From: Erythrobacteraceae bacterium Alg239-R51
GTDB lineage: Bacteria; Pseudomonadota; Alphaproteobacteria; Sphingomonadales; Sphingomonadaceae
NCBI GenBank assembly: GCA_947331495.1
Contig: CAMZOI010000001.1
Coordinates: 310,001-374,000 of the forward strand
Direction of reading: 5' to 3'
DNA length: 64,000 nt
The notes under the pieces are model-generated. The model saw only the letters and a program-made list of their open reading frames with translations, did not search any database and had not been told where the DNA came from. Below, piece after piece: positions 17,418 to 27,507 of this stretch. The translations under genes were made by a program, and so were the position numbers. The first letter of the stretch is position 1. Every line of letters begins with the position of its first letter.

Positions 17418-18785
17418 ATGTCCAAATCACCTCAGGCCATTCGCGGGACGCAGGATATTTTCGGGCCCGATGCGGAGGCGTTCGCGTTCGTGGTCGAAAC
17501 TTTCGAGCGCGTCCGCAGGCTCTACCGTTTCCGCCGCGCCGAAATGCCGGTGTTCGAAAAGACCGAGGTGTTCGCGCGTTCGATCGGCGAAACGACCGAC
17601 ATCGTCTCCAAGGAAATGTATTCCTTCGAGGATCGCGGCGGCGAAAGCCTGACCCTGCGGCCCGAATTCACCGCCGGGATCGCGCGCGCTTTTCTCTCCA
17701 ATGGCTGGCAGCAGCATGCCCCGGTGAAGCTGGCGACGCATGGCCCGCTGTTCCGCTATGAACGGCCGCAGAAGGGCCGCTACCGCCAGTTCCATCAAAT
17801 CGATGCTGAAATTATCGGCGCGGCCGAGCCTCAGGCCGATGTGGAACTGCTGGCGATGGCCGACCAGCTGCTGAAAGAGCTGGGAATCGAAGGGGTTACG
17901 CTACATCTCAACACGCTGGGCGATGGCGAGAGCCGAGACGCCTGGCGCGCCGCGCTGGTCGAGCACTTCCTCAGCGTGAAGGACGAATTGAGCGAGGATT
18001 CGCAGGAGCGGCTGGAGAAAAACCCACTGCGGATCCTCGACAGCAAGGATCCGCGCGACAAAAAACATGTCAATCATACGCTCGATATCGACACTTTTCT
18101 GTCCGATAGTGCTCGGCGCTTCTTCGACGAGGTTACAAGCGGCCTCGATGCGGCGGGAGTGAAGTGGCAGCGCGCGCCGAACCTGGTGCGCGGCCTCGAC
18201 TATTACCGCCACACCGCCTTTGAGTTCATCCCCGACGAAGGCAGCGAGGCAGCGGACAAGCTCGGCAGCCAGAGCACGATCCTGGGCGGCGGGCGCTACG
18301 ATGGCCTGATGGAAAGCCTTGGCGGCGCGCCCACGCCGGCGGTCGGCTGGGCCGCGGGGATCGAACGGCTGGCGATGTTAGCAGGCTCGCCGAACCGGAG
18401 AGTTGAAACATTTGGCATTGTTCCAGAGCGGCCGGAAGCGAGCCATTTTGCTCAAGAGCTAGCATATATATTGCGGTCCAATGGCCTTCCCGTTGACATG
18501 CTCTTTAATGTTTCAGCGAGAAAAGCTCCTAAAAAACTTTACGATAGAGAAATCACTACAATTCTTTATGTCAATAACTTCGACGATGCCCCTCAGAGCG
18601 GGTTCATAAACTTCAAACGGAATTTTTCAGGCTCGCATTCGCTCGAAAAGCGTGTGGGTATGAGATTAGCCGAAGAGTTTCGCTTGGAGCGAACTTTCGA
18701 TGTGAGCGAAGAAGAGGCCGTCCTAAATAGAGAACGCGCCGATTTGGTGCTGCGTCGACGCGTTGATAAGCCGACTAAATCTTGA
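17418..18785 (+). CDS. hisS: Histidyl-tRNA synthetase with atypical C-terminal domain
   Basis: It charges tRNA-His. The class II catalytic core is normal: motif 2 [19 protein letters not shown] at 109-127, the HisA motif [15 protein letters not shown], and motif 3 [14 protein letters not shown] near 307. From about base 18380 (residue 321) the DNA changes sharply. Bases 18421-18780 are 47% GC by count, and 40% in one 60-base stretch, against 77% in 18301-18360. The protein there (residues about 324-455) matches the anticodon-binding fold only loosely and lacks the usual Lys/Ala-rich KKQxxxAD stretch. It is also about 30 residues longer than typical HisRS. The frame stays open to a stop that overlaps prfA, so the gene is intact. 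Recombination or lateral replacement of the 3' part is likely. Confidence 0.93.
   Translation: MSKSPQAIRGTQDIFGPDAEAFAFVVETFERVRRLYRFRRAEMPVFEKTEVFARSIGETTDIVSKEMYSFEDRGGESLTLRPEFTAGIARAFLSNGWQQHAPVKLATHGPLFRYERPQKGRYRQFHQIDAEIIGAAEPQADVELLAMADQLLKELGIEGVTLHLNTLGDGESRDAWRAALVEHFLSVKDELSEDSQERLEKNPLRILDSKDPRDKKHVNHTLDIDTFLSDSARRFFDEVTSGLDAAGVKWQRAPNLVRGLDYYRHTAFEFIPDEGSEAADKLGSQSTILGGGRYDGLMESLGGAPTPAVGWAAGIERLAMLAGSPNRRVETFGIVPERPEASHFAQELAYILRSNGLPVDMLFNVSARKAPKKLYDREITTILYVNNFDDAPQSGFINFKRNFSGSHSLEKRVGMRLAEEFRLERTFDVSEEEAVLNRERADLVLRRRVDKPTKS
18379..18785 (+). other. AT-rich, compositionally foreign 3' segment of hisS
   Basis: Codon choice switches to AAA, AAT, ATA, TTT and CTT within the frame, then returns to GC-ending codons at prfA. 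The left edge is within about 20 bases of 18380. No direct repeats or insertion-sequence ends flank it, so the exact mechanism is not visible. Confidence 0.75.
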
Positions 18786-19849
18786 CAGTTCCCGCCAGCC
18801 GCCTCGACCAGATCACCCATCGTTTCGCCGAACTCGAGGCGCGCATGGCGTCGGGCCAGCTCGAGGGCGACGCATTCGTCAAGGCGAGCCGCGACTATGC
18901 CGAGCTCGAACCGGTGGCGAAAATCGCGGCAGAGGTGAAGTCGGCGCGCGAGGAAATCGCAAGCCTGGAGGCCATGCTCGGCGATCCCGAGATGAAAGCC
19001 ATGGCGGAAGAGGAAATTGCCAGCCTGCGAAAACGGTTGCCTGAGGCAGAGCGCGAGCTTGCCATCGCCCTGCTGCCCCGCGATTCCGCCGATGCCAAGC
19101 CCGCAATGCTCGAAATACGCGCCGGGACGGGCGGGGATGAAGCAGCGCTGTTCGCGGGCGATCTTTACCGCATGTACGAACGTTTCGCCGCCGAGCAGGG
19201 CTGGAAGGTCGAGCCGGTCAGCATGAGCGCCAGCGAAGTGGGCGGCTTCAAGGAAGTGGTCGCGAATGTCACCGGCACTGGCGTGTTCGCCAAACTGAAA
19301 TTCGAGAGCGGCGTCCACCGCGTCCAGCGCGTGCCGGAAACCGAAAGCGGCGGGCGCATTCACACCTCCGCGGCGACGGTGGCGGTGTTGCCCGAGCCGG
19401 ACGCGGTGGATGTCCAGATCGATCCGGGTGATCTGAAGATCGACACCTATCGAGCATCCGGGGCGGGCGGGCAGCACGTCAACACCACTGATTCCGCGAT
19501 CCGCATCACGCACCTGCCCACCGATACCGTCGTCACCTGCCAGGACGGCAGGAGCCAGCACAAGAACCGCGAAAAAGCCATGCAGGTGCTGCGCGCGCGA
19601 CTTTACGAACAGCAGCGCGACGCGACGCAGGGGGCCGAGGCCGAGGCACGCAAGGCGATGGTCGGCAGCGGCGACCGTTCCGAACGCATCCGGACCTACA
19701 ATTTTCCCCAGGGCCGCGTGACCGACCACCGGATCGGGCTGACGCTGCACAAGCTGCCGGAAATCATTGCCGGCACGGGTCTGGGCGAACTGATCGAAGC
19801 CTTGATCGCCGAGGATGAGGCCAAACGGCTGGCGGTGCTGAGCGAGTGA
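18782..19849 (+). CDS. prfA: Peptide chain release factor 1
   Basis: RF1 releases nascent chains at UAA and UAG codons. The GGQ hydrolysis motif (GAGGQHVN) is near residue 229. The P-x-T stop-reading region (VPETES) is near residue 181 and is followed by [11 protein letters not shown], typical of the RF1/RF2 family. The length is 355 residues. The start is a TTG at 18782 that overlaps the hisS stop by four bases (TTGA). It therefore relies on translational coupling, and its expression probably depends on hisS translation. GGQ is the substrate of PrmC, encoded next. Confidence 0.96.
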   Translation: MTVPASRLDQITHRFAELEARMASGQLEGDAFVKASRDYAELEPVAKIAAEVKSAREEIASLEAMLGDPEMKAMAEEEIASLRKRLPEAERELAIALLPRDSADAKPAMLEIRAGTGGDEAALFAGDLYRMYERFAAEQGWKVEPVSMSASEVGGFKEVVANVTGTGVFAKLKFESGVHRVQRVPETESGGRIHTSAATVAVLPEPDAVDVQIDPGDLKIDTYRASGAGGQHVNTTDSAIRITHLPTDTVVTCQDGRSQHKNREKAMQVLRARLYEQQRDATQGAEAEARKAMVGSGDRSERIRTYNFPQGRVTDHRIGLTLHKLPEIIAGTGLGELIEALIAEDEAKRLAVLSE

Positions 19850-20676
19850 CGGTCGGAGAGGCGATCCGCGCCGCCGCCGAACGCCTGGCCGAAACGAGCG
19901 ATACGGCGCGTCTCGATGCCGAGGTGCTGATGGCGCATGCGCTCGGCGTGTCCCGGTCGGACCTGTTCCTGCGCGAGATTGGCAAACCTGCCCCCCCAGC
20001 CTTCGCCGCCCTGGTGCAGCGGCGGGCACGGCACGAACCCGTTGCCCATATCGCCGGATCGCAGGAGTTCTACGGCCTCGACCTGCGTGTGACAGCCGAT
20101 ACGCTCATTCCCCGCGGTGACAGCGAGACGTTGATCGACGCAGCGCGAGAATGGTTCGATGGCAAGGCTTCGCCCTCCCGGATTCTCGATCTCGGGACTG
20201 GCACGGGGGCTCTCCTGCTTGCAGCGCTTTCCGTGTATCCTGCGGCGGAGGGTATCGCGGTCGATGCCAGCGAAGCCGCGCTCGCTGTCGCGAAAGACAA
20301 TGCGATGCGGCTTGGACTGACAGACCGAACCCGGTTTTTCTGCCGGAGCTGGCTCGTGGCGAACTGGACAGAAGGCCTCGGGCAGTTCGATCTGGTCCTT
20401 TGCAACCCGCCCTATGTCGAGAGCGGAGCTACGCTGGATCCCGACGTGCGAAATTTCGAACCGGGCGCGGCGCTTTTTGCGGGACCAGAGGGCCTTGACG
20501 CCTACCGCGCAATTGTACCGCAACTTGGCAAGCTGAAATCGCCCGAGGGGGTTGCCGTACTGGAAATCGGGGCGGCGCAGACCGAATCGGTGGCTGCGAT
20601 TATCCGCGAATCGGGTTTCGACGCCACCCTTCGCCACGACCTTGCCGGGCGTCCGCGCGCGCTAATTGTCACTTAG
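19846..20676 (+). CDS. prmC: Release factor glutamine methyltransferase
   Basis: PrmC (HemK) methylates the Gln of the GGQ motif in RF1 and RF2. The SAM-binding [13 protein letters not shown] is near residue 110 and the catalytic NPPY ([12 protein letters not shown]) near residue 187. The 276-residue length is typical. The GTG start at 19846 overlaps the prfA stop (GTGA), completing a hisS-prfA-prmC chain of overlaps. Modifier and substrate are therefore made from one transcript. Confidence 0.95.
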   Translation: MTVGEAIRAAAERLAETSDTARLDAEVLMAHALGVSRSDLFLREIGKPAPPAFAALVQRRARHEPVAHIAGSQEFYGLDLRVTADTLIPRGDSETLIDAAREWFDGKASPSRILDLGTGTGALLLAALSVYPAAEGIAVDASEAALAVAKDNAMRLGLTDRTRFFCRSWLVANWTEGLGQFDLVLCNPPYVESGATLDPDVRNFEPGAALFAGPEGLDAYRAIVPQLGKLKSPEGVAVLEIGAAQTESVAAIIRESGFDATLRHDLAGRPRALIVT

Positions 20677-20913
20677 GGGTTGGCAAAGCCGGTTCGACGC
20701 TTTAACTCTGACCCAAGACTTGCGGAGCGCGATCCTATCGTCCCGCCGGTTCTTGCTCCGACATTGCAGTTACGGTGCGCAGCCCAAGGCTACGTATACC
20801 ATGCATAACCAGGGGGCACGCGGTTGGCGCAGGGGTGCCACCGTGCAAGGGGTCACGCGGCACAAGGCGGACTAACGGGTGCGCGCCGCGCCATGAATGA
20901 GGACGAATAGCCC

Positions 20914-21570
20914 TTGAACAATAATCGCAACAACAACCGTCGTCGCGGACGCGGGAGCAATCGTAACCAGGGCGGTGGCAACGCGGCCAACCGGATCGAC
21001 AGTCGCGCGCGGGGCAATGCGCCGCAGCTTCTCGACAAGTACAAGAAGCTCGCCCAGGACGCCCAGCATAATGGCGATCGCGTGCAGGCCGAATACTACC
21101 TGCAATTTGCCGATCATTATTTCCGCGTAATCGCCGATAACAAGGCGCGACAGGACGAGGTAAAGGCCAAACGCCAGGACGAGCGCGGTCAGGATCAGTC
21201 GGATGACGACGATGACGAGGACAGTGACGATCGGCGCAACAACCGTCGTCCGCGCGGCCGTCGCAACGATCGGGACGACAATGCCGGCGCAAGGCCGAAT
21301 GGCCGCGGCCGCAAGAACGACGAAGGCGATACGAATTACGAATCGTCGGACAATCCGTTCACGCGCGGCGATGACGAGGCGCCCAAAAAGAAACGCGCTC
21401 CACGCAAGACCAAGAAGAACGAAGAGGGCGCGCCCGGCAATGAAGGCGAGATCGATGCCGCCGTTCTGCCACCGTCGATTGCTGCCGGAGATGGCGAGGG
21501 CGAGGCAAAGCCTGCGCCACGCCGTCGTCGCCGCAAGCAGGACGAGGATAGCGAGGCAAGCGCGGCCTGA
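20914..21570 (+). CDS. DUF4167 protein, probable RNA-binding
   Basis: This is a 218-residue protein with a basic, Asn/Arg-rich N-terminus (NNNRNNNRRRGRG). The DUF4167 core is at about 28-75 (NAPQLLDKYKKLAQDAQHNGD), followed by a long charged low-complexity tail alternating Asp-rich and Arg-rich blocks. Composition suggests nucleic-acid binding. The TTG start at 20914 gives the family's usual N-terminus, and the only nearby upstream ATG (20893) runs into a stop. It follows prmC by 237 bases, a neighbourhood conserved in alphaproteobacteria. The biochemical role is unknown. Confidence 0.86.
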   Translation: MNNNRNNNRRRGRGSNRNQGGGNAANRIDSRARGNAPQLLDKYKKLAQDAQHNGDRVQAEYYLQFADHYFRVIADNKARQDEVKAKRQDERGQDQSDDDDDEDSDDRRNNRRPRGRRNDRDDNAGARPNGRGRKNDEGDTNYESSDNPFTRGDDEAPKKKRAPRKTKKNEEGAPGNEGEIDAAVLPPSIAAGDGEGEAKPAPRRRRRKQDEDSEASAA

Positions 21571-21612
21571 TCGCGCTTGCCTGTCGCGCAAGGCGGCCTA
21601 AGGGCAGGGTCG

Positions 21613-23202
21613 ATGGATAGATATTTCGTCCCGGTCCGGGACTTTGTGCGCAATCATCCGAACTGGACCGCCCTGACGCTGGGCGCGCTGGCCGCATTCG
21701 GTTTTCAGCCGCTCCATCTATGGCCGCTCGGCCTTGCTTCGATCGGTGCATTCGGCTGGCTGGCATGGCTTAGCCCAACCTTGCGTCAGGCGTTTCTGCG
21801 GGGCTGGCTGTTCGGTCTGGCGCACTTCACCATAACCAACAACTGGATCGCCACGGCTTTCACCTACCAGGCGGAAATGCCCGCCGTGCTCGGTTGGGCT
21901 GCCGTGCCGTTATTGTCGATCTACCTCGCTGTATGGCCTGCCCTGGCTGCGATGGCTGCGTGGTTGGTTGCGCGCAAAGGCCCATTGCCGGTTTTCGCAT
22001 TGGCCTTCGGCGCATTCTGGATCGCCGCCGAATGGTTCCGCAGCTGGGTGTTCAGCGGGTATATCTGGGGGCCGTTCTCGATGATGATGCTCGGTCCGTG
22101 GGATCGACCGGGGTGGGGCGTCGCATTGCCGTTTGTCGGAACTTACGCGCTGTCCGGTATCGCCATTGCAGCAGCCATCCTCGGCGCGTGGGCGCTGATC
22201 GGACGGCGCTGGGCGATGGCGTCGACACTGGCCGTGGTCATAACTGCCGGAGTTTACTTGCCTGCAGGAAATCCGCGTGATGGCGATCTACCACTCACGC
22301 TGGTCCAGCCGAACCTCAAGCAGGACGAGATCGCCGATGCTTCGAAATTTGAAAGCCAGTTCCAGACAATCGCCCGGCTGAGCGTTCCGCAACGACCGGT
22401 GAACCGCCGGCTTGTCCTCTGGCCCGAAAGCGGGGTGCCGGATTACCTGCGCGAAGGTTACCCGCAGCGTTATTACAACCAGATGACCGCAGGCGGCGAC
22501 CCGGCGTTCGCCCGTGCGCGGATCGGCCAGGTCATTGGCGAAGACAGCCTGCTCCTGACCGGTATGGTCGATCTCGAGATCGGCGAAGTCGACGGGCGAG
22601 AGCGGGCGGTCGGTGCCTACAATGCCGTTACCGCGATTTATCCGGACGGCTCGCTGGGTGAGAGGTACGCCAAGGCACACCTGGTGCCCTATGGCGAGTA
22701 CCTTCCGATGCGGGCGCTGCTCGAACCGCTGGGTCTGTCCCGGCTTGTGGCGGGAAGTTTCGATTTCATTGCCGGTCCGGGGCCGCTGACCTTCGACCTC
22801 GGCCCGTTCGGAAAGGCCGGGATGCAGATCTGTTACGAAATCATCTTTTCCGGTGACGTGGTCGAGGACGGCAACCGCCCCGACTATATCTTCAATCCCT
22901 CGAATGACGGATGGTTCGGCGCGTGGGGCCCTCCTCAGCACCTTGCGCAGGCCCGCATGCGCGCTGCCGAAGAGGGGTTGCCTGTCCTCCGCTCGACCAC
23001 GACCGGCATCAGTGCGGTGATCGACGCGCGCGGCGTGGTACGCGAGCACATCGGCCGCAATGTCGAGGGCAGGATCGACGGCTTTGTTCCACCGCCACTT
23101 CCCGCCACCTGGTTCGCCGGGCTGGGCCACTGGCTGACGCTGATATGGGGCGTGTTGCTTTTGGTCGGATCGCTGGTTGCCAGAGCCCGAGCGAGGCGCT
23201 AA
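21613..23202 (+). CDS. lnt: Apolipoprotein N-acyltransferase
   Basis: Lnt adds the third acyl chain to the N-terminal Cys of lipoproteins at the periplasmic face of the inner membrane. The 529-residue protein has about six N-terminal transmembrane helices, then a nitrilase-type domain. The expected catalytic residues are the Glu in LWPESGVPDY, the Lys in KAHLVPYGEYLP and the Cys in MQICYEI. NPSNDGWFG and a C-terminal helix follow. The ATG at 21613 is preferred over the upstream in-frame start at 21577. At least three lipoproteins in this window would be its substrates. Confidence 0.94.
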   Translation: MDRYFVPVRDFVRNHPNWTALTLGALAAFGFQPLHLWPLGLASIGAFGWLAWLSPTLRQAFLRGWLFGLAHFTITNNWIATAFTYQAEMPAVLGWAAVPLLSIYLAVWPALAAMAAWLVARKGPLPVFALAFGAFWIAAEWFRSWVFSGYIWGPFSMMMLGPWDRPGWGVALPFVGTYALSGIAIAAAILGAWALIGRRWAMASTLAVVITAGVYLPAGNPRDGDLPLTLVQPNLKQDEIADASKFESQFQTIARLSVPQRPVNRRLVLWPESGVPDYLREGYPQRYYNQMTAGGDPAFARARIGQVIGEDSLLLTGMVDLEIGEVDGRERAVGAYNAVTAIYPDGSLGERYAKAHLVPYGEYLPMRALLEPLGLSRLVAGSFDFIAGPGPLTFDLGPFGKAGMQICYEIIFSGDVVEDGNRPDYIFNPSNDGWFGAWGPPQHLAQARMRAAEEGLPVLRSTTTGISAVIDARGVVREHIGRNVEGRIDGFVPPPLPATWFAGLGHWLTLIWGVLLLVGSLVARARARR

Positions 23203-23214
23203 TCCCCGCGGCAC

Positions 23215-23230
23215 ATAAAGATATCTTTAT
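23215..23230 (+). promoter_or_regulatory. 16-base palindrome before metK, SahR-type operator
   Basis: ATAAAGATATCTTTAT is a perfect palindrome 12 bases before the metK ATG. Its AT-rich sequence stands out from the GC-rich surroundings. The AAAGATATCTTT core resembles, from memory, operators of the ArsR-type SAH-responsive regulators (SahR) of methionine-cycle genes. No regulator gene lies in the window. Confidence 0.6.
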
Positions 23231-23242
23231 ATTGGGAATTTC

Positions 23243-24481
23243 ATGCGCACGAATTATCTTTTCACCTCCGAGAGCGTGTCGGAAGGCCACCCGGACAAGG
23301 TTTCCGACCAGATCAGCGATGCAATTGTCGATCTGATGCTGTCGAAGGATATCGAATCGCGCGTTGCCTGCGAAACGATGACCACCACGCAGCGCGTGAT
23401 CCTGTCGGGCGAAATTCGCTGCGCGCCAATGTACGATGCCAACAATTCCGACTGGGCCGAGAATGGCGGCTGGGCTCCGGGTGCCAAGGAAGAGATCGAG
23501 CAGGCCGTGCGCCGCACCGTGCGCGAGATCGGTTACGAACAGGAAGGGTTCCACTGGAAGACACTGACCTTCGAGAACCACTTGCACGGGCAGTCGTCGG
23601 AAATCGCGCAGGGCGTCGATGCCAGCGGCAACAAGGACGAGGGCGCCGGCGACCAGGGTATCATGTTCGGCTTCGCTTGCGACGAGACACCCGACCTGAT
23701 GCCGGCAACCCTGGATTACAGCCACAAGATCCTGGAGCGCCTGGCTGCCGATCGCAAGAACGGGAACGCGCCATTCCTGGAACCTGACGCCAAAAGCCAG
23801 CTTACGCTTCGCTACGAGGACGGCAAGCCGGTGGAATGCACAGCGATCGTCGTCTCGACCCAGCATGGCAAGGGCTATCACGAAGGCGACAAGGAAGCGG
23901 AACTGAAGGACTACGTGAAAAACGTCGTCAGCGAGATTCTGCCTGACGGATGGGTGACCGATTCAACCGAATGGCACATCAACCCCACCGGTGCTTTCGA
24001 AATCGGCGGACCCGATGGCGATGCCGGCCTGACGGGTCGCAAGATCATTGTCGACACCTATGGCGGGGCAGCCCCGCATGGGGGCGGGGCGTTCAGCGGG
24101 AAGGATCCGACCAAGGTCGACCGATCGGCAGCGTACATAACGCGGTATCTTGCCAAGAATATCGTTGCCGCCAACCTTGCCACACGCTGCACGATCCAGC
24201 TGTCCTACGCGATCGGGGTATCGAAACCCCTGTCGCTCTATGTCGACACGCATGGGACTGCTGCCGATGGCGTGACCGATGAAGCGCTGGAAAATGCGAT
24301 CCGCGACATGGAAAAGCTCGGCGGGCTTTCCCCGCGCGGCATTCGCACGCATTTGGGCCTCAACAAGCCGATCTACCGCAAGAGTGCAGCCTATGGCCAT
24401 TTCGGTCGGCAAGCGAATGGGGATCATTTCCCCTGGGAGCGCACCGATCTGGCAAGCGATCTGAAAGCTGCGCTCGGCTGA
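23243..24481 (+). CDS. metK: S-adenosylmethionine synthetase
   Basis: It makes SAM from methionine and ATP. The 412-residue protein has [14 protein letters not shown] near the N-terminus, the [11 protein letters not shown] hexapeptide region near residue 134, and [17 protein letters not shown] near residue 280. All are signature elements of MetK. The ATG at 23243 is directly behind the palindromic operator. It is followed by a convergent CoA-transferase gene whose stop adjoins this one. Confidence 0.97.
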   Translation: MRTNYLFTSESVSEGHPDKVSDQISDAIVDLMLSKDIESRVACETMTTTQRVILSGEIRCAPMYDANNSDWAENGGWAPGAKEEIEQAVRRTVREIGYEQEGFHWKTLTFENHLHGQSSEIAQGVDASGNKDEGAGDQGIMFGFACDETPDLMPATLDYSHKILERLAADRKNGNAPFLEPDAKSQLTLRYEDGKPVECTAIVVSTQHGKGYHEGDKEAELKDYVKNVVSEILPDGWVTDSTEWHINPTGAFEIGGPDGDAGLTGRKIIVDTYGGAAPHGGGAFSGKDPTKVDRSAAYITRYLAKNIVAANLATRCTIQLSYAIGVSKPLSLYVDTHGTAADGVTDEALENAIRDMEKLGGLSPRGIRTHLGLNKPIYRKSAAYGHFGRQANGDHFPWERTDLASDLKAALG

Positions 24482-25621
24482 CTAGCCGTGCTCGCCCATG
24501 CGCGGGCTGGGTGAATCGACTGCGAGTTCGGCTTCGGAAAAGCGGAAGGGGCTGCGAACGCCCGGAATGCCGCCGGGATCGATACGCATTCCGCGTGCCT
24601 CCACCTGTGGATCGGCGAACATCGCGTCGATCGCGTTGATCGGCCCCGCCGGAATCCCGTCTCTTGCGCATTCGGCCAGCAATTCGGCCTGTCGCCATTG
24701 CGAGGTTTCGGCAGCGATGAGCGCGTCCAGTTCCTCGCGATTGACAAGCCGCGCTTCGTTGGTCGCGAACCGTTCGTCGCCCAGAAGGTCGTCCCGGCCC
24801 AGCAGCGAAAGCAGCTTTCGAAACAGTCCGTCATTGGCCGGGGCAAGGACAATCTCGCCATCGGATACGGGAAAAACACCATACGCGCTGACCTGCGCAT
24901 GGTTGTTGCCCATGCGTGGCGGGTTCGCGCCGGTTACGAGATATTGCATCGCCTGGCTGGCCAGCAATCCGACCGAACAGTCGAGCAGGGACATGTCGAC
25001 ATGCTGCCCGCGCCCGGTTCGTTCGCGCATGGCCAGAGCGGCCTGGATGCCGATGACAGAATAAAGACCACAGGCAAGGTCTGAGATCGAAATGCCCATC
25101 TTCATCGGCTGGCCGTCGGGTTCTCCGGTCAGGGCCATGAATCCGCTCATCGCCTGAATGACGAAATCGTATCCTGCCTCGGATGCTCGCGGGCCCGTAT
25201 GTCCGAAGCCGGTGATCGAGCAATAGACGAGGCCCGTATTGGCCTGGCGTAGCGTTGGGTAATCCAGACCGAATTTCGCCAAGGCACCGGTTTTGAAATT
25301 CTCCAGCACCACATCGGCATCTGCTGCCAGTTGCCGGACACGCAGCAAGTCGTCCCCGTCCTTGAAATCGGCGACAATCGATCGCTTCCCACGATTGGCA
25401 GCATGGTAATAGGCTGCCTCGCGCGCACCATCCTCCCGCTCGACCCAGGGCGGGCCCCATTTTCGCGTACCGTCGCCGTCGGGGCTTTCCACCTTGATGA
25501 CGTCCGCACCCAGATCGGCCAGAACCTGCCCGGCCCACGGCCCGGCCAGCACCCGGGCCAGTTCCAGCACCTTGAGGCCAGCCAGAGGAGAATTCGCATT
25601 GCGCGGTTTTTCGAGCCACAT
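24482..25621 (-). CDS. CaiB/BaiF-type class III CoA transferase
   Basis: Family III transferases move CoA between carboxylic acids through an aspartyl intermediate. The 379-residue protein has LAGLKVLELARVLAGPW at the N-terminus, DLGADVIKVESPDGD near residue 40, and YCSITGFG near residue 130. The likely catalytic Asp is in YDFVIQAMSG/DLACG. The ATG at 25621 (MWLEKPRNA) is chosen. The frame continues upstream but would overlap the oxidoreductase gene. It is the last gene of the 24.5-29.1 kb operon. The acyl substrate is unknown. Confidence 0.9.
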   Translation of the reverse strand: MWLEKPRNANSPLAGLKVLELARVLAGPWAGQVLADLGADVIKVESPDGDGTRKWGPPWVEREDGAREAAYYHAANRGKRSIVADFKDGDDLLRVRQLAADADVVLENFKTGALAKFGLDYPTLRQANTGLVYCSITGFGHTGPRASEAGYDFVIQAMSGFMALTGEPDGQPMKMGISISDLACGLYSVIGIQAALAMRERTGRGQHVDMSLLDCSVGLLASQAMQYLVTGANPPRMGNNHAQVSAYGVFPVSDGEIVLAPANDGLFRKLLSLLGRDDLLGDERFATNEARLVNREELDALIAAETSQWRQAELLAECARDGIPAGPINAIDAMFADPQVEARGMRIDPGGIPGVRSPFRFSEAELAVDSPSPRMGEHG

Positions 25622-25658
25622 ACGAAGCGTCGTGCGGGGCCGCGTGGCTAGGGTCAAG

Positions 25659-26798
25659 TCACTCCATGTCGAGGGTGGATGCAAGTCCGCTGACGGAGTC
25701 GAGAAACTCTTCGCGGAAATCGTGCACGACCTGCCTTGCGGAGCGGGTCTGTTCCACCAGACCGACACCCTGTCCGACGAAATAGCTGACCAGTTCGCGG
25801 GCCTCGTGGTTACCAGCCGCCGCTTCGCGCTCGATGCGGGCGAAGGCGGGTTCGGAGACCATGCCCATGAGCGGCATAGGTAGCGTACCGGGTCCGTCCT
25901 CGGCGTCCCACGCATCGTGCCACGCGGTCTTCAACTGGCGAGCCGGTTTGCCCGTCCGGCTTTTCGACCGCACGGTATCGCGGCTGCGCGCGGCTACCAT
26001 CTTGTCGCGGAAGGCCTCGCTGGTTTCGGCTTCCGGAGTGGCCAGCCATACCGAACCGGTCCAGGCACCTTGGGCTCCGGCCGCCATCATGCCGGCCATC
26101 TGTCCGCCCGTCATGATCCCCCCGGCCGCAAGAACCGGTATGTCATGACCGGCCCGGCCAAGCGCGCGCACGACTTCGGGTATCAGCACAAGGGTGGATA
26201 CTTCGCCGCAGTGACCGCCTGCCTCGGTCCCCTGGGCCACGATAATATCGACACCGGCCTCTGCCTGACGAAGCGCATGCTCCTTCGCGCCCACCAGCGC
26301 CGCTACGGGAACGCCGCGCTTTCTGCCTTCTTCGATCATGGCCGGGGGTGCGATGCCAAGGGCGTTCGCGATCAGCTTGATCGGATGACTGAAAGCGACT
26401 TCCATCAGCGCGAGGCCGTTCTCCGGCGTGATGCCCATCCTTTCGGGCATTACGCGCAAGTCCGCTTCGGGCGGCACGCCATATTTGCCAAGCACTTCAT
26501 TGACGAAGCCCTGATAGGACGGGTCTATCGCAGCAGCGCGGCTCCTGTTGTCGACCAGGGCACGAACGGCAGGATCGATCACTTCGGGCACAAGGACATC
26601 GACGCCGTAAGGCGCGCCGTCGACCTGCTCGTCGATCCAGGCGAGTTCTTCCTCGAGCTGTTCGGGCGTGAAACGAGTGGCACCGAACACGCCGAAACCG
26701 CCCGCCTTGCTGACCGCCGCGACGACATCGCGGCAATGGCTGAAGGCGAATAACGGAAATTCCGCTCCGGTCATTTCGCAGACACGGTTCATCGGCAT
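25659..26798 (-). CDS. Nitronate monooxygenase-like flavin oxidoreductase
   Basis: This is an FMN-dependent TIM-barrel oxidoreductase of the 2-nitropropane dioxygenase/NMO family, 379 residues. It has GGFGVFGA near residue 33, the phosphate-binding QGTEAGGHCG near residue 190, and LAAGGIMTG near 217. Such enzymes oxidise nitronates or act as flavin-dependent enoyl reductases, and the residues seen do not separate these roles. Its position inside an acyl-CoA operon favours a role in acid catabolism. Confidence 0.86.
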   Translation of the reverse strand: MPMNRVCEMTGAEFPLFAFSHCRDVVAAVSKAGGFGVFGATRFTPEQLEEELAWIDEQVDGAPYGVDVLVPEVIDPAVRALVDNRSRAAAIDPSYQGFVNEVLGKYGVPPEADLRVMPERMGITPENGLALMEVAFSHPIKLIANALGIAPPAMIEEGRKRGVPVAALVGAKEHALRQAEAGVDIIVAQGTEAGGHCGEVSTLVLIPEVVRALGRAGHDIPVLAAGGIMTGGQMAGMMAAGAQGAWTGSVWLATPEAETSEAFRDKMVAARSRDTVRSKSRTGKPARQLKTAWHDAWDAEDGPGTLPMPLMGMVSEPAFARIEREAAAGNHEARELVSYFVGQGVGLVEQTRSARQVVHDFREEFLDSVSGLASTLDME

Positions 26799-26849
26799 AG
26801 TTCTCTCCTCTTGCGGAGCTACCCTATGCTTCCGGCACAGTTGTGCAAG

Positions 26850-27506
26850 TCAGCTGACATACTCGGCGGTCGTCTTTGCGCGGACCTCATCCGCCGTCAC
26901 ACCGGGTGCCATTTCGGTCAGTTTGAACGGGCTGTCATGATCGGGACGCCTGAACACCGCGAGATTGGTGATCACCATGTCGACCACGTTCTTCCCGGTT
27001 AGCGGAAGGGTGCATTCCGGAATGAACTTCGGGCTTCCGTCCTTGGCCGTATGATCCATCACCACGATGATCTTCTTGACCCCGGCCACGAGATCCATCG
27101 CGCCGCCCATGCCCTTGATCATCTTTCCGGGGATCATCCAGTTGGCGATGTCCCCGTTCTGGGCCACTTCCATCGCGCCGAGCACGGTCAGGTCGATGTG
27201 CCCGCCCCGGATCATCGCGAAACTTTGCGAACTGTCGAAATAGGCCGAATGCGGCAATTCGCTGATCGTCTGCTTGCCAGCGTTGATAAGGTCGGGATCC
27301 TCTTCACTTTCGTAAGGGAAAGGGCCGATGCCGAGCATGCCGTTCTCGCTCTGCAGCGTGACATGCATGCCTGCCGGGATATGGTTTGCGACCAATGTGG
27401 GAATGCCGATGCCGAGATTGACATAATAGCCATCCTCCAGCTCCTGCGCCGCGCGCGCCGCCATCTGATTGCGGTCCCAGCCGATCTTTTCCACCGTATC
27501 GCTCAT
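26850..27506 (-). CDS. scoB: 3-oxoacid CoA-transferase subunit B
   Basis: This is the beta subunit of a class I CoA transferase that transfers CoA from succinyl-CoA (or acetyl-CoA) to acetoacetate or another 3-oxoacid. The 218-residue protein has [13 protein letters not shown] near residue 35 and the catalytic Glu in SENGMLGIG near residue 55. The start MSDTVEK at 27506 is chosen over a longer frame from 27521. It lies one base past the stop of the phosphatase gene, and its alpha subunit is encoded on the far side of that gene. Confidence 0.93.
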   Translation of the reverse strand: MSDTVEKIGWDRNQMAARAAQELEDGYYVNLGIGIPTLVANHIPAGMHVTLQSENGMLGIGPFPYESEEDPDLINAGKQTISELPHSAYFDSSQSFAMIRGGHIDLTVLGAMEVAQNGDIANWMIPGKMIKGMGGAMDLVAGVKKIIVVMDHTAKDGSPKFIPECTLPLTGKNVVDMVITNLAVFRRPDHDSPFKLTEMAPGVTADEVRAKTTAEYVS

Positions 27507-27507
27507 C

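Noticed and set aside
18593-20029. Minus-strand 478-codon frame across hisS, prfA and prmC
   Set aside because: Shadow of three well-supported plus-strand genes.
23203-23242. SAM riboswitch upstream of metK
   Set aside because: The gap is only 40 bases and consists mainly of the palindrome. There is no room for a riboswitch fold.
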